DNA from: Calycina herbarum
Taxonomy: Eukaryota > Ascomycota > Leotiomycetes > Helotiales > Pezizellaceae
DNA: 64,000 bases
Reading direction: 5' to 3'
NCBI GenBank assembly: GCA_001414485.1
Contig: LLEY01000203.1
Span: 1 to 64,000, forward strand
This document shows, piece by piece, positions 8,741 through 21,859 of the stretch; within the stretch, counting starts at the first letter, position 1; every line of letters begins with the position of its first letter. The notes beneath the pieces are model-generated. The model worked only from the letters and a program-made list of their open reading frames with translations. It was not told the origin of the DNA and did no database searches. The position numbers and the translations under genes were made by a program.

Positions 8741-11473
8741 CTAATCAGTGTCGCGCGTAGATTAGATTACTTAGTTATAAGCTCACTTATACTTACTATA
8801 GTTAAGTGTCTTTAGCTAACTAAACGTTAAAAGTAGTACTATTATATACTATAGTCTACTACTACGTATAATCCTCTAACCTCGTTTAGATTTAATTATA
8901 TAAGTATACTATTCTACGCTTCGCTCTAGGATTTATATAATATATAACCTTTAAGACGAATCTACCTTATATTAAGATTATAGACTTAGAATCGCTTATT
9001 ACTTTAACTCTTTTATATTTACTTATAAACTAAGTCTTATAGATTCACTTATATTAACTTATTAAGTAAATTACCTATATCTCTAATTTACTAAAAAGAA
9101 GTAGAAGGAATCTAGTTATCTAAAACACTACTCTAAACATTTAAGAAAGTCGACTACTAGCTATTATTTAAGCTATCTAATCTTTTATAACAGGATTCTA
9201 TAAAGTATTCTAGAAAGTACGATTATTAGACCTTTTCTATTCTAATTACGTTTAGTACTAGAATTATACTACTATTAATACCTAATAATACTATAGTAAC
9301 TAAAGGAACCGGAATAGAAGAAGGTTATTAGAAGCCCGATTTAGAAACCGTAGATAGTAATACTCTTAACACTTATATACGAGATTATATAGACGAATAC
9401 TAAGTAGGAAAGGAATATAACACTGCTTTATAAGAAGCTTTTTAAGAAGACTTCGAAGAATAGAACCTTAAATACTTTAAGATAATTATATCTACTCGAT
9501 ATACTAGTAGTCTTCGAAGAACCCTCTAATTAAGAGGTGTATACGTAGAAGATCTTTATAGAAGAGAAAGCGGCAGAGTAGTATAGGCTTTATATAATAC
9601 CTTAACAGAGGAGGAGAAGACGCTAGTACCTTACGAGGAACTTAAGAAGATTAAGTCTAAGAGAGAGGTTCTATCTAAGGAATTAAGATAGCGCTTAAAG
9701 AATCCTTATAAGAATCCTCTGAATATTAAGGAATTTATTAATAAAGGAGATACTATTATACTATTACCTAGTAAGTTAAGAAAGATAAGTAAATCAGTTC
9801 TTCTAGTAATACTATTAAAGTCTTTAAAGATACTAGTAAAGAAGGTACTAGCAACTCTAGCTTCTAAGATAATATCTAAATCGATACTATCTAAGACCTC
9901 TTCTAAATTAAGTAATAAATTAATAATAAAGAAGTTACTTTTAAAGACACTTAAGAGAGCTAAGCGAGAAAAGAAGAAGAGTAAATTATTAAAGTATAAC
10001 TTAGAATCTTCTAACGATTCTTCTTCTTCTTCTTTCTCTAAAAGCTCTTCTAACGAATTAGACTATAAGAATCTAGATAATAACGAAGAGAGCGATTTAG
10101 ATAATAATAGAGATAATAGAAGTAATAGAGAAGATAGAGATATTAACGAAAGATAAAAGAGAAAAGGAGATTAATATACTCTTAGAAACCTTATAAGAAT
10201 ATATATATCTAACGATATTAAGTTTAAAGACTAGAGAGAGAATCTCGACCTTAAACTAGTAGTGTTTATAGATAAATACTAGATATATAGACTTTAAAAG
10301 AAGGCGTATAAGAAGGCTTTTTCTATAATACTTAAGAACGACGCCTAGGAATTTTATTATATAGAAGTTATTAATATTATTAACGAACTTACTTTTAAAG
10401 TACTTTATAGTAAATTTAAGAAGTAATACTAGAACCTTAATTATATCTAGAATATCTTAATAGAATAGAATAATACTATACTTAAGAAATATAAGAGAAA
10501 GTATCTAGATAAGCCTATTCTTAAGATCTTTAAAAAGATATATAGAAGACTATAATAGATTAAGTATAGACTTCTAAAATATATATATAAGAAAGAGGAA
10601 TTCGCTAATAAGCTTCTTCTAGCTTATTATAGATATAAAGAGATATCTTATATAGTGTTAAAACTACTAAAGAAGCTAAAGCTTTCGTCTATAACCTATT
10701 CTATTAAATCAGCACTTAGTATATAGTAGAACCTATATTTAAAAGTAGAAGTATTTATAGCTAAAGACGACGAGAAAGATAATAATACTAATATAAATCT
10801 TATAGACTAAATATTATAAATAAATATAGGATTAAAAGAGAATAACTTCTATAAAGGATTCTATAGATCTATAAATCGGTCTACGCTAAGTATATTAAAT
10901 ATAAATACTCGACTAGTAAATACCTTATCTGATTTAAAGTATAGAATATATATAAAACCTAATTATTAGTATACGAATTACTCTAAGCTAAGTTAGAATA
11001 AATAGAAGAATAAGTAGAAGTCTAGATATACTAAGAGATATAGAAAGCTACTCTCTTATTATAGATATAGATAGTATCTTATAAGATATAAAAGTACTAA
11101 GCTAGATAAGAATATATCTAAAGAAATTATTATAATAATTATTAAAGATAATATAGACGATATTATTAAGAATTATATTACTAAGTATAAAGAGATCGTT
11201 ATCTTAGAAGTATAATATATTATAGATAACTTAACTAGCTCTATATATAAACACGCTAGTAGTAGATTACTACTACTTCTATATAGAGAAATCTTAACTT
11301 CAGTTCCTAGTACTAAGAGATATTACTATAATAAGTTCTTTAGTATTATAATTAATATAGAAGCTATAAAGAAGTCTACTATTAGTTATAACTAGTATCT
11401 TATATTTAATACTATTAAAAAGACCTCTATTTATAATAGCTAGAAGATTAATATTAAATTTAGTATTAGAATA

Positions 11474-13315
11474 ACGTAGTTTATTAGTACCTCGCTACTT
11501 TTCCTCTTATTATTTACTCTCTAACTTTAATACGCGATTTCTCAACAACTATAATACCTATTTAAACCTAAGAAGCACGAATTATTCTAGCTATCGAGGC
11601 TATCTAAACTACTAAAAGACTTAACTCTACGACTACTACGAAACTCTATAACGTACTACGTTCTATACTTCGCGATAGAGTAAACAGACGAACTACTCTT
11701 AGTAAACGCCGACCTTCTAATTAGAAATTAATCGAATTAGAAGAGTAAGTACTTCTTTAATATATACTCGACCTAGATTCTAGAGGGTTTACGCCTCGGT
11801 TAGCTAGCGTAGAAGATATAGTAAATTATATTCTTAAATCGTAGAGAAGGAAACGCGTTAAGAAGCTCTAGGTATATCGATTTATATAACGACAACTAGT
11901 CTTAAAAACGTGTTTTAATCGCGTTTATAACTTCTAAAGAGCCTTATACGAAGATCCTAAGCTAATTAGCGCGTAGTTTCTACTAGTAGAGAATATAAGA
12001 GTAAAATACAGCGTTTTAGATTACAACTTCTATAACTTCGACGAGATAAGCTTTATAATAGGTATTATCTACTCTATAATAGTAGTTATATATACTAATC
12101 AGCGTAATAAAGATAAGACAGTTTAGCTAGGCAATCGAGAATAGACTATAATAATTATTTATATTAATAGCAAAGGTTAGAGTATACCTCTATTTTTAGT
12201 AGTTTAAGAGAAGAATTATCTTATAAATTAGTATACTAAGAGCGATCTTCTAAATAATTAGGTAATTAAACTTATAAGTAATAGATAGACTAATAATAAG
12301 ACAAGTCTAGAATAGCTATAATACTTTAATAAGTATACTACTAGTTAAGTAAAGGGTCTATACTATATACTAGTTCTTAATAGGTATAAGAGTTACGAAT
12401 CCGCCGAATTCTAAGAGTACTATAAGATATATAATATTATAACTCTTAGAATATCTTCTTACTCTTCTTATTTAACCTAGCTACTCGATATCGGATGTTT
12501 TAGTATATTAAAACAGGTATATAGTTGTTAAATTAAGACTTTTATTAAGGCTTATATCAACTATATTACTAAGGTTAAGTTCTTTCTAGTCTTTAAAGCA
12601 GCGTATTTAGAGTTAATAATAATCTAAAACGCTAAAGCTGGATTCTATAAAGCTAGTCTAGTGCCTTTTAACCTATAAGCAGTTCTTTTAAAGCTTAACG
12701 TAAGGTTATAGACTTCAACTCTCTCTTAGCTGTCTAGTACTAACTCTCTCTCTTAGGTGTCCTAGACCTCTTCTAACCCGACCGAAGCTCTTTTATAACC
12801 AACTCTTATTTGAAATCAAATTACCTGTTATTAGAGAAGCTTGCTAACTCTACTCTTTAAGATAGTTACTATATTAGCAAAGGGTATAGAGCGAATAGCT
12901 TACGAGATAACTCTTCTATCTACTAAAGTACGTACTCTTTAAGTAGTAAATAAAGCTCTAAGTAAACGCCGTAGAGCTAAAAAGACTTATGTCTATTAAG
13001 AGAGTATACTTATAGTAGAGGATATATAGGATATTTTAGTCTAGAAGGATATAGATAAGCAGGTACGACGCGACTTACGTATAGAGAGAGATAATCGGAA
13101 GAAGAGGCAACTGTCTAAGTAGTACTATAGTACTTATAGAAAAGCTAGTTATAATATACGAACCTACTAAGAAGATATAGATATGTCTAGTTAATTAGAA
13201 TCTGATTAGTTTTAATAAATTTTATAGGTTATAGTTGATTTATTATATAGTAAAGTAAATTATAAGAGGAAAAGTAGCGAGGTACTAATATTAGTAAGGT
13301 ACTAATAAACTACGT
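11474..13315 (+). mobile_element. F2: Fot1/pogo-type DNA transposon inside copia D1
   Basis: 1842 bp flanked by TA (11472-11473 and 13316-13317). Ends are inverted repeats starting ACGTAGTTTATTAGTACC. The right end has an extra direct copy of the TTAGTACCT iteron that the left end has lost. It contains a full-length but RIP-inactivated transposase related to that of F1. Confidence 0.9.
11529..13216 (+). pseudogene. F2 transposase relic
   Basis: All parts of a Fot1-type transposase are legible. The N-terminal helix-turn-helix contains EARIILAIEAI. The first catalytic block is YNFDEISF at about 12030-12056. The block SSYLTQLLDIGCFSILKQVY at about 12460-12520 precedes the last catalytic Asp region. 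The C-terminal zinc knuckle near 13110-13160 is eroded, with all three Cys and the His changed to Tyr (YYSTYRKASYNIRTYQ), exactly the outcome of C-to-T change at TGY and CAY codons. Many codons are now TAA or TAG. About 560 codons long, usual for the family. Confidence 0.85.
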
Positions 13316-16300
13316 TAGATACTTTAATTAGCTTAATATTCGTAGATATACTAATCGGTTTAATCGAATTCTATATACTATATATAAACATACTATTCCT
13401 ACTTTGCCTTAATAACATAGATATACTAAGAGTTATATTTAATAACCTTAATAATACTCTTATAATAAGTAATAGATACGAAGTCTTAGTTATACGACGA
13501 TTTAGTTATTCTTTTATAATATAAGATAATACTTTATCTACTATAATTTAAGAGTTCTCTTATCTTTTAAGTAAGTAAGAGTTATACTGTTTATATAAGC
13601 GATTTAGATATCTATCTATATTAAAATTATAGATACTTCTCGAGTATACTAGCTACGACGTTAATATCGACATTCTATAGTATCTTATAAAGTACTATAA
13701 GCTATACTAGAAGTATAGAAAGTCTCTAAGACACTTTTGATTTACTTTATATAATAATATCGTATTTAACTTTTAAATATACGTTAATATATTCTTTATA
13801 GACGAAGAAGCAGTTCTATATATTATAGACGAAGCTACTTACTTTTAAGCTAGTAGATAGTTAAAGACTATAAAAGCAAAGTACGTCTAGAATAAGTTAA
13901 AAGAATACTAGATAGACGTCTATTTAGAACCTTTAGATATTATTACTATAGATACTAGAACTAACTTCGTAAGTAAGGAATTTAACGAATACGTAAGAGT
14001 TATAGAAAGTATAGTAGAAAGTATTCTAGTAGAAGTATACTAATTAGTCGGAATCGTTAAACGATACTATAGACTAGTATAACGAGTATATTAAGTAATA
14101 TATAAAGACTATCTAGATCTTATAAAAGAGACAGCTCTTTAGATAGTATTTAAAACTATTAATAATATAGCTAGACTAAATAGATTAGTTTCTACTATAC
14201 TAGTATTTAAAGCTTACTCTTAAATAACTTAATAGAACGCCTCTTCTTCTAATAATATTAGACGAGCTAATATAGTTAAGCGAGCTTCTTAAGAAGTTAC
14301 GAAGTACTATACTAAGAGACAAGTTAACGACGCTTTTAATACTTATAATAGACTATTAAATCACCTAAAGAATATACCTCTTAGATCTAACGTATAGGTC
14401 TAAAGAGAGATACTAAATAAGAAGAGTAAATAGATAAGACTATATTAGCTTTTAAGTATTAAAAATAAGAATGTTATTATTATACTAAATAGTAGTATAA
14501 GATTCCGATCTATAGTAGTAAAGCCTCGATTTAGTAAAATTATTAAAGAGCTAGAGCTCTTAATTCTAGAAATATTATAAAGTAATAGTTAAGACTAGGG
14601 TTAAGGCTAGGATACCGATCTAGGAGAAAGACTTATAGAATTACTACTAAAGAGAGAACGTAGAAGACTTCGAAAGAAGCTAGCTAAAGAAGAAGAAGCT
14701 AAAGTATACGTTGTCGATATATATAGTATTTCTTAAGATTACTAGTAACTTAACGATTTTAGAGACTTCGATATTAAGATATTTATATCGATTAATAGTA
14801 TAGTTTATATAAATTATACTAATTTCTATAGACTAGAGATTAATAGATTAATTAAAAGAGGTATAATAAAATTTATTAATCTTTTTAATTTATAATTTAT
14901 CGACTAAGTTAAATTCTATAGTATAGATAAAGTCTTTAAAAAGTTACGATTTATAGTATATATATAGAACGATTTAGCTAAGAAGATAGTACTTACTTAG
15001 TCGTCTACGATTTAATATATAAGTATAAGAATTATTCTTATTATTATAGCTTTATATCTATATCTTAATCTTCTTTTATATAATATTATCTAAGTATATA
15101 CTTAGTCTAAGAGTAAGCTATAACTATACTATCGAAAGTTCGTATAACTACTAAAGAATATACTAGAATAGATTAGATTATTAATCGAGATATTACTACT
15201 ATTATATAGTATTCTAGAAGCTAGATTATACTAGTTTACTACTTACTATAAATTCCTTCTTAAATTCCTTAGAATAACCTAATTAATATTTAATCCTTAT
15301 CTACTATTAGTTAATAAAACTAGATACTTTAGAATTATTAGATTATAAACTAATAATATACTTATCTTAGAAGATAGTACCTTTATTAAGAAAGAAGATA
15401 TTAAGAGAAAGGAAGCTAAGTTCGACGCTAAGGAAAGAGAAGAGCTTATAGTCGATTACGCTTTAAAATTTAATAAAGGTATTATTATATACTAGAAAGA
15501 TAGATTAATACTTTTAACCTAGGATTATACTAAGGACCTTAAGCTAGTAAGTACTAAATCGATTGAATTAAAGAGCTCTTACGAGGATATATACTATAAC
15601 GTTACTATAAGAGATTAATTTATTATATAACGAGCTTAAGAAGTCTATCTTATAACTATATTATAACTAGAAGTAGCTTTTATACTGTCTTTTACTACCT
15701 AGTTAACTAATCTACTTCTAAAAGACGTTGAAGCTTTAAATAAGGTTCTATAATAGTAAATAGAGAATACTAAGTATAGACTTAAGTTTATTACTTTAGA
15801 TTATTCCTTACTTAAGCTTATACTTTTTACCGATTCCTCTTTTATAAATAACAACGATTATACTTCCTAGATTAGATATATAATTATATTAGCTAACGCT
15901 GCTAATAATAGTAATATCGTCTATTAGTCCTCTACTAAGTATAAGAGAGTTACTAGAAGTATTCTAGTAGCTGAATTATATACTTTAAGTAATAGTTTCG
16001 ATATAGTAGAAGTTATTAAATCTACGATAGAATCGATACTTAAGATTAAGATTCTACTTATTATTTATACCGACTCTAAGAGTGTTTACAAGTATCTAGT
16101 AAAGCTTAGTACTACTAAGGAGAAGCGTTTAATAATCGATATTATATGTCTAAGATAAGCTTATAAAAGGCGTAAGATATCGGAAGTTAAATAGATCGAT
16201 AGAGATAGTAATTCTATAGACGCTATAACTAAAGCTACAGCTTATAATACTTTAATCTAGCTGATTAATATAAACAAGATTACTATTAAAGTTATAGAAT

Positions 16301-16463
16301 AGGTTAAGTAAGACGAAGTAGTTATAGAAGATATTAACAACGATAGTAGTAGTAGAAGTAAAGAGAATTTATTACTAGAATAAGATACTAGATAGAGCGC
16401 TCTTATTAGTTAGAGATACGAAGAGAGGATTTTAATTAGTTAGATTATAAATAGATTAATATA

Positions 16464-18324
16464 ACGTGGTATACTAGGACCTCGTAATTATTAGAACCTT
16501 GTAAATTTTTTCCCTACTCTCCTATCTCTAACTTTAACACGTGTTTTCTTAATAACTACCTAATAGAATCTCAAACCTAAGAAGCTCGAATTATTCTAGC
16601 TATTAAAGCTATTCGATTATCTAAACGAATAAACTATAGTAAAGCTATAAAGCTATATAGAGTCTCTTATTCTACACTTACTAATAGAATAGCTAGTCGA
16701 ACTACTCTTAGCGAACGCCGGCTAGTAAATTATAAAATAACTATAATAGAAGAGGAGGTAATTATTTAAAATATACTTAATCTAGATATAAGAGGATTTA
16801 CGCCCTAGCTAGGTAGTATAGAAGATATAGCAAATTATATACTTAAGTTACGTAGAGGACAACGCGTTAGAAAGAACTAGGTATAACGATTTATATAACG
16901 ACGTCTAGAACTAAAGACGCGTTTTAATCGCGTTTACGATTTCCAAAGAGCCTTATACGAAGATCCTAAGCTAATTAGCACGTGGTTTCAACTAGTAGAG
17001 AATATATAGACAAAATATAGGATCTAAGACTACGATTTCTATAACTTTAATAAGACTGGTTTTATAATAGGTGTTATCTACGCTAGAATAGTTATTATAC
17101 ACGCTAATCAACGTAGCAGAGGTAAGGCTGTCTAGCTAGGCAATCGGGAATAGGCTATAACAATTATCTATATTAATAGAGAGGGTTTAAGTATCTCTCT
17201 ATTCTTAGTAGTTTAAGAGAAAAATCATCTTACTAGTTAGTATACTAAGAGCAGTCTACCTAACAACTAGGTTATTAAACTAACTAGTAATAGATAGACT
17301 AATAATAAGATAGGCTTAGAATAGCTAGAATACTTCGATAAGTATACTCGTGGTTATATAAAAGAGCTATATCGAATGTTAGTTCTAGATAGATATAAGA
17401 GTTATAAATCGGTATTATTCTAAGAGTATTATAATTTATATAATATTATTACTCTTTACCTACCTTCTTATTCGTCTTATTTAACCTAGCTACTTAATAT
17501 TAAGTGTTTTAGTATTCTTAAACGTATATATAGGCGTTAAATTAAGACCTTTATTAAGGCTTATATAAACTATATTACTAAGGTCGAGTTCTTTCTTATG
17601 TTTTACATAGTCTATAACTAGTTAATAATAACCTAAAACGTTAAAGCTAGGTTCTATAGAGCTAGTCTAGTATCTCTAGAACCCTAGACTATAATCTTAA
17701 AGCTTAATATCAAGTTATAGACTCCTATATCTACTAGACCTCTCTCTGCCGACGCTACCTCTTAGGTCTCCTAGACTCCTCGTAACCCTTCTAAAGCTCT
17801 TTCGTAATCAACTCTTATTAAGGATTATATTACTCGTTACTAAGGAAGCTTATTAACACCTATTTTCTAGATAATCGCTTCGTTAGCAAAAGGTATAGAG
17901 CGATTAGCCTATAAGGTAACCCTCTTATCAGCCTAGGTCCGTATACTTCGAATAGTAAATAAAGCTCTTAGTAAACGCTAGAAGGCTAAAAATAGCTATG
18001 TCTAAGAAGGAGGTATACTTACTATAGAGGATATATAGGACGGATTAGCCTAGAAGAATACAGAGGAGCAGGTTTAATATAATAAGCGCTCTAGAGAGAG
18101 TAGAGAAGATAAAGGATAAACAACTTAGCAACGTTATAGTACTTATAGAAAAACTAGTTATAATACATAGACGTGTTAAGAAGTTATAGATATATCTAGT
18201 TTATTAGATTCTAAGTAGTTTTAATTAATTTAATATATTATAGTAGTTTTATTATATTTTAAAGTAGTAGAGTAGGAAAAAATTCACGAGGTTCTAATAA
18301 TTACAAGGTTCTAGTATACTACGT
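16464..18324 (+). mobile_element. F3: second Fot1/pogo-type transposon inside copia D1
   Basis: 1861 bp flanked by TA (16462-16463 and 18325-18326). Terminal inverted repeats of about 50 bp start ACGTGGTATACTAGGACC on the left and ACGTAGTATACTAGAACC on the right and differ only by transitions. Each holds two copies of an AACCT(C/T)GT iteron separated by AATTATTAG. The insertion lies downstream of the D1 RNase H region. Confidence 0.9.
16540..18230 (+). pseudogene. F3 transposase relic
   Basis: It parallels F2 and F1 over its length. The helix-turn-helix region contains EARIILAIKAI. The first catalytic block reads YNFNKTGF at about 17040-17066, so the catalytic Asp is already Asn and the Glu is Lys. 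The middle block near 17460-17530 reads YSSYLT. The C-terminal zinc knuckle is eroded. RIP-type stops are frequent. Confidence 0.85.
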
Positions 18325-18385
18325 TAACTGATTTAAGTACTACGCTCTCGTTATAGAGGACTACTACTTTTTAGAAAGTTACTAG

Positions 18386-18555
18386 TGTTATTATATAGAT
18401 AAATAAGCCTCTGACTTATATCTATCCACGTGACTAGCACGCTAGTACTACGCTAGCATAAGTATAAATAGTTGTACTTCGAGTACCTAGAGTAGTTATA
18501 GAGAATATAATACGTATATATAACTAGATAGATTTATAACTAAGTTATACTAATA
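18386..18555 (+). repeat. D1 3' LTR
   Basis: 170 bp, same length as 8571-8740, beginning TGTTATTATATAG and ending ATACTAATA, followed by the CTAGT duplication at 18556-18560. Confidence 0.9.
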
Positions 18556-18560
18556 CTAGT

Positions 18561-18666
18561 ATTTTCTATCGTTTTATAATATTTTTATCTTCTTTTCTAG
18601 AATACGTATCTTATTCTATTAAAGCGCTATCTAAACTACGTATTACGTAGAACGTGATTCGTAATA
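18561..18666 (-). mobile_element. solo gypsy-A LTR, second part
   Basis: Completes the LTR begun at 8250. It reads GTATCTTATTCTATTAAAGC and then AACGTGATTCGTAATA, the inverted LTR start. It is followed by the AATAG duplication at 18667-18671. Confidence 0.85.
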
Positions 18667-18956
18667 AATAGTTATTAATAATATAATATATATATATAAC
18701 TAGACAGATTTATAACTAAGTTATACTAATACTAATTAGTATTATACGTAGATTAGAATACTTAGTTATAGACTTATTTATACTCTCTAAGATAAGTGTC
18801 TTTAGCTAACTAAGTATTAAGTATAGTATCTATTATATACTCTATAGTAATATACTACTATATATAATCTTATAATACTTTATATTAGAATTATATAAGT
18901 ATATTAATCTTTTTAACACGTTATACTAGGATTTATATAATACTATAACTACTTTT
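18667..18956 (+). mobile_element. copia D2, rest of 5' LTR and leader
   Basis: 18667-18748 continues the D2 LTR (TAACTAGACAGATTTATAAC, then GTTATACTAATA). 18749-18956 matches the D1 leader at 8741-8960. Similarity stops at about 18956 where the LINE begins, so D2 is truncated. It is more heavily mutated than D1, consistent with greater age. Confidence 0.7.
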
Positions 18957-19019
18957 AAGTTAATTTACTTTAAAAAAAAAAAAAACTTTCGAAATTAAAA
19001 AAGTAATCTAAAAGCCTTA

Positions 19020-20540
19020 AAACATATTTAGACGACTATTAGATAGTTAAGAAAGAGATAAGAATACTCTACGATTATATTAAGTAATCGTAGCAGTAGT
19101 AGTAGAGGTAGAAGACTCGTAGAAAGCTTCTATTCTCTCTCTCGAAGCGCTAGTAAGTAACGACGATATAACAGCGAATAAGAAGCGAAGTACGAGAGGT
19201 TAGAAGAGAGTATTAGATTACGTAGATATAATAGAGAAGAGTCTAATCTAAATAATACTCGACTTAGTAATAGAGAAAAGAGGTATTAAAGTAATTATTA
19301 AGGCAGCGGAGAAGATACTAGAATATAGAAGAACGAGAAAGAGAGAAGACGAAATAATTATAAGAGGAATTCTATAAGAGAAGCTCGCGATCGTAGTAAA
19401 GAAGCTAGGAGGTATAAAGGAACGAGCTCTAATATAGATAGAGAGAGTTAAGACTAGAGAGCTATAAAGAGAGGCTAGAACGACGCTATAAAGAGAATAC
19501 GTTATACTAGCGAAATATATAAGAGAGATTATAGTCTAGGCTATAAGAATAGATAAGAGAAAGAAGAAGCTGTTACTAAAAGAGGTAATAGAGGCTATAA
19601 ATATAGGTAGATATAAAGCAGGAGTAATCGTAGTAAGAAAGCTCTAAAGCAGCGATATTATAATATAGTTTAAGGAAGAGAAATAAGTAGTATATATATA
19701 AGACGATAGCTAGGTAAAGAAGGCGTTTAGATAAGAGGTAGTAATAGTAGTAAGAACGCTTATAATATTTATAAAGAGAGTCCTAGTAAACTTACTTAAG
19801 AAAGAAACAGTAGATATATTATAAAGTATCTTATAAGTCTCTAGAATAAAGGTATTAAAGATTATATAATAAGAGAGCAGGTATAGAGAGCGTTAGAGAT
19901 AAGATAGGCTAGCTCTACGAAACTATATACTAGAGGTAGTAATAATCGAAGAGGTAAGAAGACTCTACTTAAGAGAGATACTATAAGAAGTATAGCACTT
20001 CTCGTATAAAAGATATATAGTAGAAGTAGTAGCTATAAGATACTTTAAGTACTAGAGGTAGAGCTATATAATATACTTCTATAAATAAGATAAGAGGTAT
20101 ACTTAGTATATATACGAGAAGTATAAAAGAGAGAAAGAAGAGTGTCTAAGTAAGAAGAACTTAAAAGAATACTTAGCGAGGTATAGGAATTATAGAGAAG
20201 AATACCTAGTATTTATAAAAGAATATTAAATAGAAGAGTAGTATCGTAGATAAGTAAGAGAGTAGTACCTAGATAGACCTACCTCGTTTATAAGCTTATA
20301 AAGAACTATAAGAGAAGTAATAGTAGTAATACTATATCTATTTACGTTTAGCTATAAGAAAGATACGTAGAACTCGAGGAAGAGGCTAAGATAAGGATCT
20401 ATACCTAGGAGACCGACAGACGTAAGTAAAGCAGAGCTTGTAAATAGAGGCGACCTTACCTAGTTCCTCGAGAGGCTAAGAAGCTCTCTTAGCATAGCGA
20501 GGGAGCTAACCGACGACGAGATAGAAGAAAGCTAAACCCT
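19020..20540 (+). pseudogene. LINE ORF1 relic with eroded zinc knuckle
   Basis: A basic, Arg/Ser/Glu-rich frame rich in RIP stops. At about 20050-20100 a CCHC knuckle is recognisable though all its ligands now read Tyr (RYFKY, then SYIIYFY). This is the usual ORF1 nucleic-acid-binding protein of Tad-clade LINEs. Confidence 0.65.
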
Positions 20541-20559
20541 CGTAGAACTACTATAAGTG

Positions 20560-20999
20560 TAATAGTACTATACTAGAACACGAGAAAGACACTAGAGGCA
20601 CTTAATATAGCTCTAAACTATAAGAAGGAATACGATATTCTTATAATTTAAGAGCTAGCGTAGAATAGCGTAAGAGACTCTCCTAGCTACTTATAGAGCT
20701 TAAGATATAATATAGTCTAGTTAGATAGAGCTATAGTACTTTTTATATATAAGAGGTACTCTAAAGTAAGCTAGATATAAGCTATAGATAAGAACTAGGC
20801 AAGTGTAATAATAGGAGAAGAAGCGAACGAAACGATAATCTACTTAGTATATAACCTATAAATAGAGAGAACACCGATCGAGGATATATTATAACTAGCG
20901 AGACTACGAAGAGCGTTTATAGTAAAGGATTTAAACACCTACTACTATTTCTAGAATATATACGAAAGATATAACTAGAACGTAGACCTTACTCTCGAA
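20560..20999 (+). pseudogene. LINE ORF2 relic, endonuclease half before A1
   Basis: An apurinic-type endonuclease domain. Readable blocks are ALNIALNYKKEYDILI, then a QE-type metal-binding block (IQELAQNS with Q as TAA), a stretch around RAIVLFIYKRYSKVS, and KDLNTYYYF where Tad elements have GDFN(A/T)HH. Gypsy A1 follows directly after VDLTLE. Confidence 0.8.
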
Positions 21000-21281
21000 T
21001 ATTACGAATTACGTTATACGTAGTAAGTAGTCTAGACAGCGCTCTAATAGAATAAGGTATAATATCTAGGAAATAGAAGGTTATATAGAAGAGAATTAGT
21101 AATATAGAGGTATTTAGATATTCTAGGCTCTCACTATTAGATAATCGTTGAAAGTCACGTGTTAGATCCTATTAGATCCTTTAAGGGATCTAGAGAGATC
21201 TAAGGATCTAGGCTTATAAAGAGATCCGAATAGTACGAAGGGTTCTATATAAGACTAGTATATCTGCTATTAGATAGAAGC
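21000..21281 (+). repeat. A1 5' LTR, first part
   Basis: It begins TATTACGAATTACG (family TGTTATAAATCACG) and includes GGTTCTATATAAGAC, a likely TATA element of the LTR promoter. It is broken at GAAGC (21277-21281) by gypsy B and resumes at 26803. Confidence 0.9.
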
Positions 21282-21523
21282 TATTAAGAGTTACACCTGT
21301 GGAATAAGTCTCGGAGTACTCTAGCGACGTATTCACGTAACCTCGCTTAGCAACGCATAGACGTAATAGAACCTTCGAGAGTACCCTTAGCAGAACCCTC
21401 TAGAAAGAGCTAACTAAGTATATAAGTTAGTAAGGACTCTAGCTTAGAAAGGACAATCGAATCTTCTTATACATAGACAGCCTCTATAGTTTAATTTATT
21501 AGTACTTACTACAAGCTCTAATA
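21282..21523 (+). repeat. gypsy B 5' LTR
   Basis: 242 bp from TATTAAGAGTTACACC to AAGCTCTAATA. It pairs with 26561-26802 and with the solo LTR at 46325-46565. Confidence 0.9.
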
Positions 21524-21547
21524 TTAGATTCGATTCTAAAAACAACG

Positions 21548-21749
21548 GGCCTTTATAGTAATACTAGAATATATTAGGCTATTTTAGTAACACTAGAATA
21601 TAATAGGCCTTTATAGTAATACTAGAATATATTAGACTATTTTAGTAATACTAGAACTTAAGAGCCTTTATAGTAATACTAAAACATATCAGGCTATTTT
21701 AGTAATACTAGAATATATCAGGCCTTTATAGTAATACTAGAACTTATAA
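21548..21749 (+). repeat. 29-bp tandem repeats in the gypsy B leader
   Basis: About seven units alternate between two types. One starts GGCCTTTATAGTAATACTAG, the other GGCTATTTTAGTAATACTAG. The array lies directly after the 5' LTR, before gag. Confidence 0.85.
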
Positions 21750-21859
21750 GCTATTTCACGGTATTTATAAAACTTATAGATAATAGGAGAACTATAAGAA
21801 GGCGGTATACTAAATCAGCTACCTACCTAGTTCCTATAGTATGTTTAAGAGTAGTAGAA

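Larger units (their letters stand above)
8975..16290 (+). pseudogene. D1 gag-pol relic (copia order)
   Basis: Read in fragments between RIP stops and around F2. A zinc-knuckle-like run with Tyr in place of Cys lies at about 11030-11090. The protease active site reads INIEAIKKST at about 11350, where copia elements have an IDTGA-type motif. F2 interrupts the frame just after this. The integrase N-terminal zinc site (LYKRFRYLS, His to Tyr) is at about 13590 and its core at about 13800-14150. Reverse transcriptase follows at 14690-15700, with QTDD-type catalytic residues now TNN near 15350. RNase H at about 15830-16280 includes FTDSSF and YTDSKS. Every active site is damaged, so this is a dead gene. 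Confidence 0.85.
8571..18555 (+). mobile_element. copia D1: full-length Ty1/copia retrotransposon carrying F2 and F3
   Basis: A 9985-bp unit with 170-bp LTRs at both ends (8571-8740 and 18386-18555) and a 5-bp duplication CTAGT (8566-8570 and 18556-18560). Without the two DNA transposons it is about 6.3 kb. The internal order is gag, protease, integrase, reverse transcriptase, RNase H, which defines copia. It is inactive: stops of CAA/CAG/TGG origin occur throughout. It sits inside a solo gypsy-A LTR. Confidence 0.92.
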
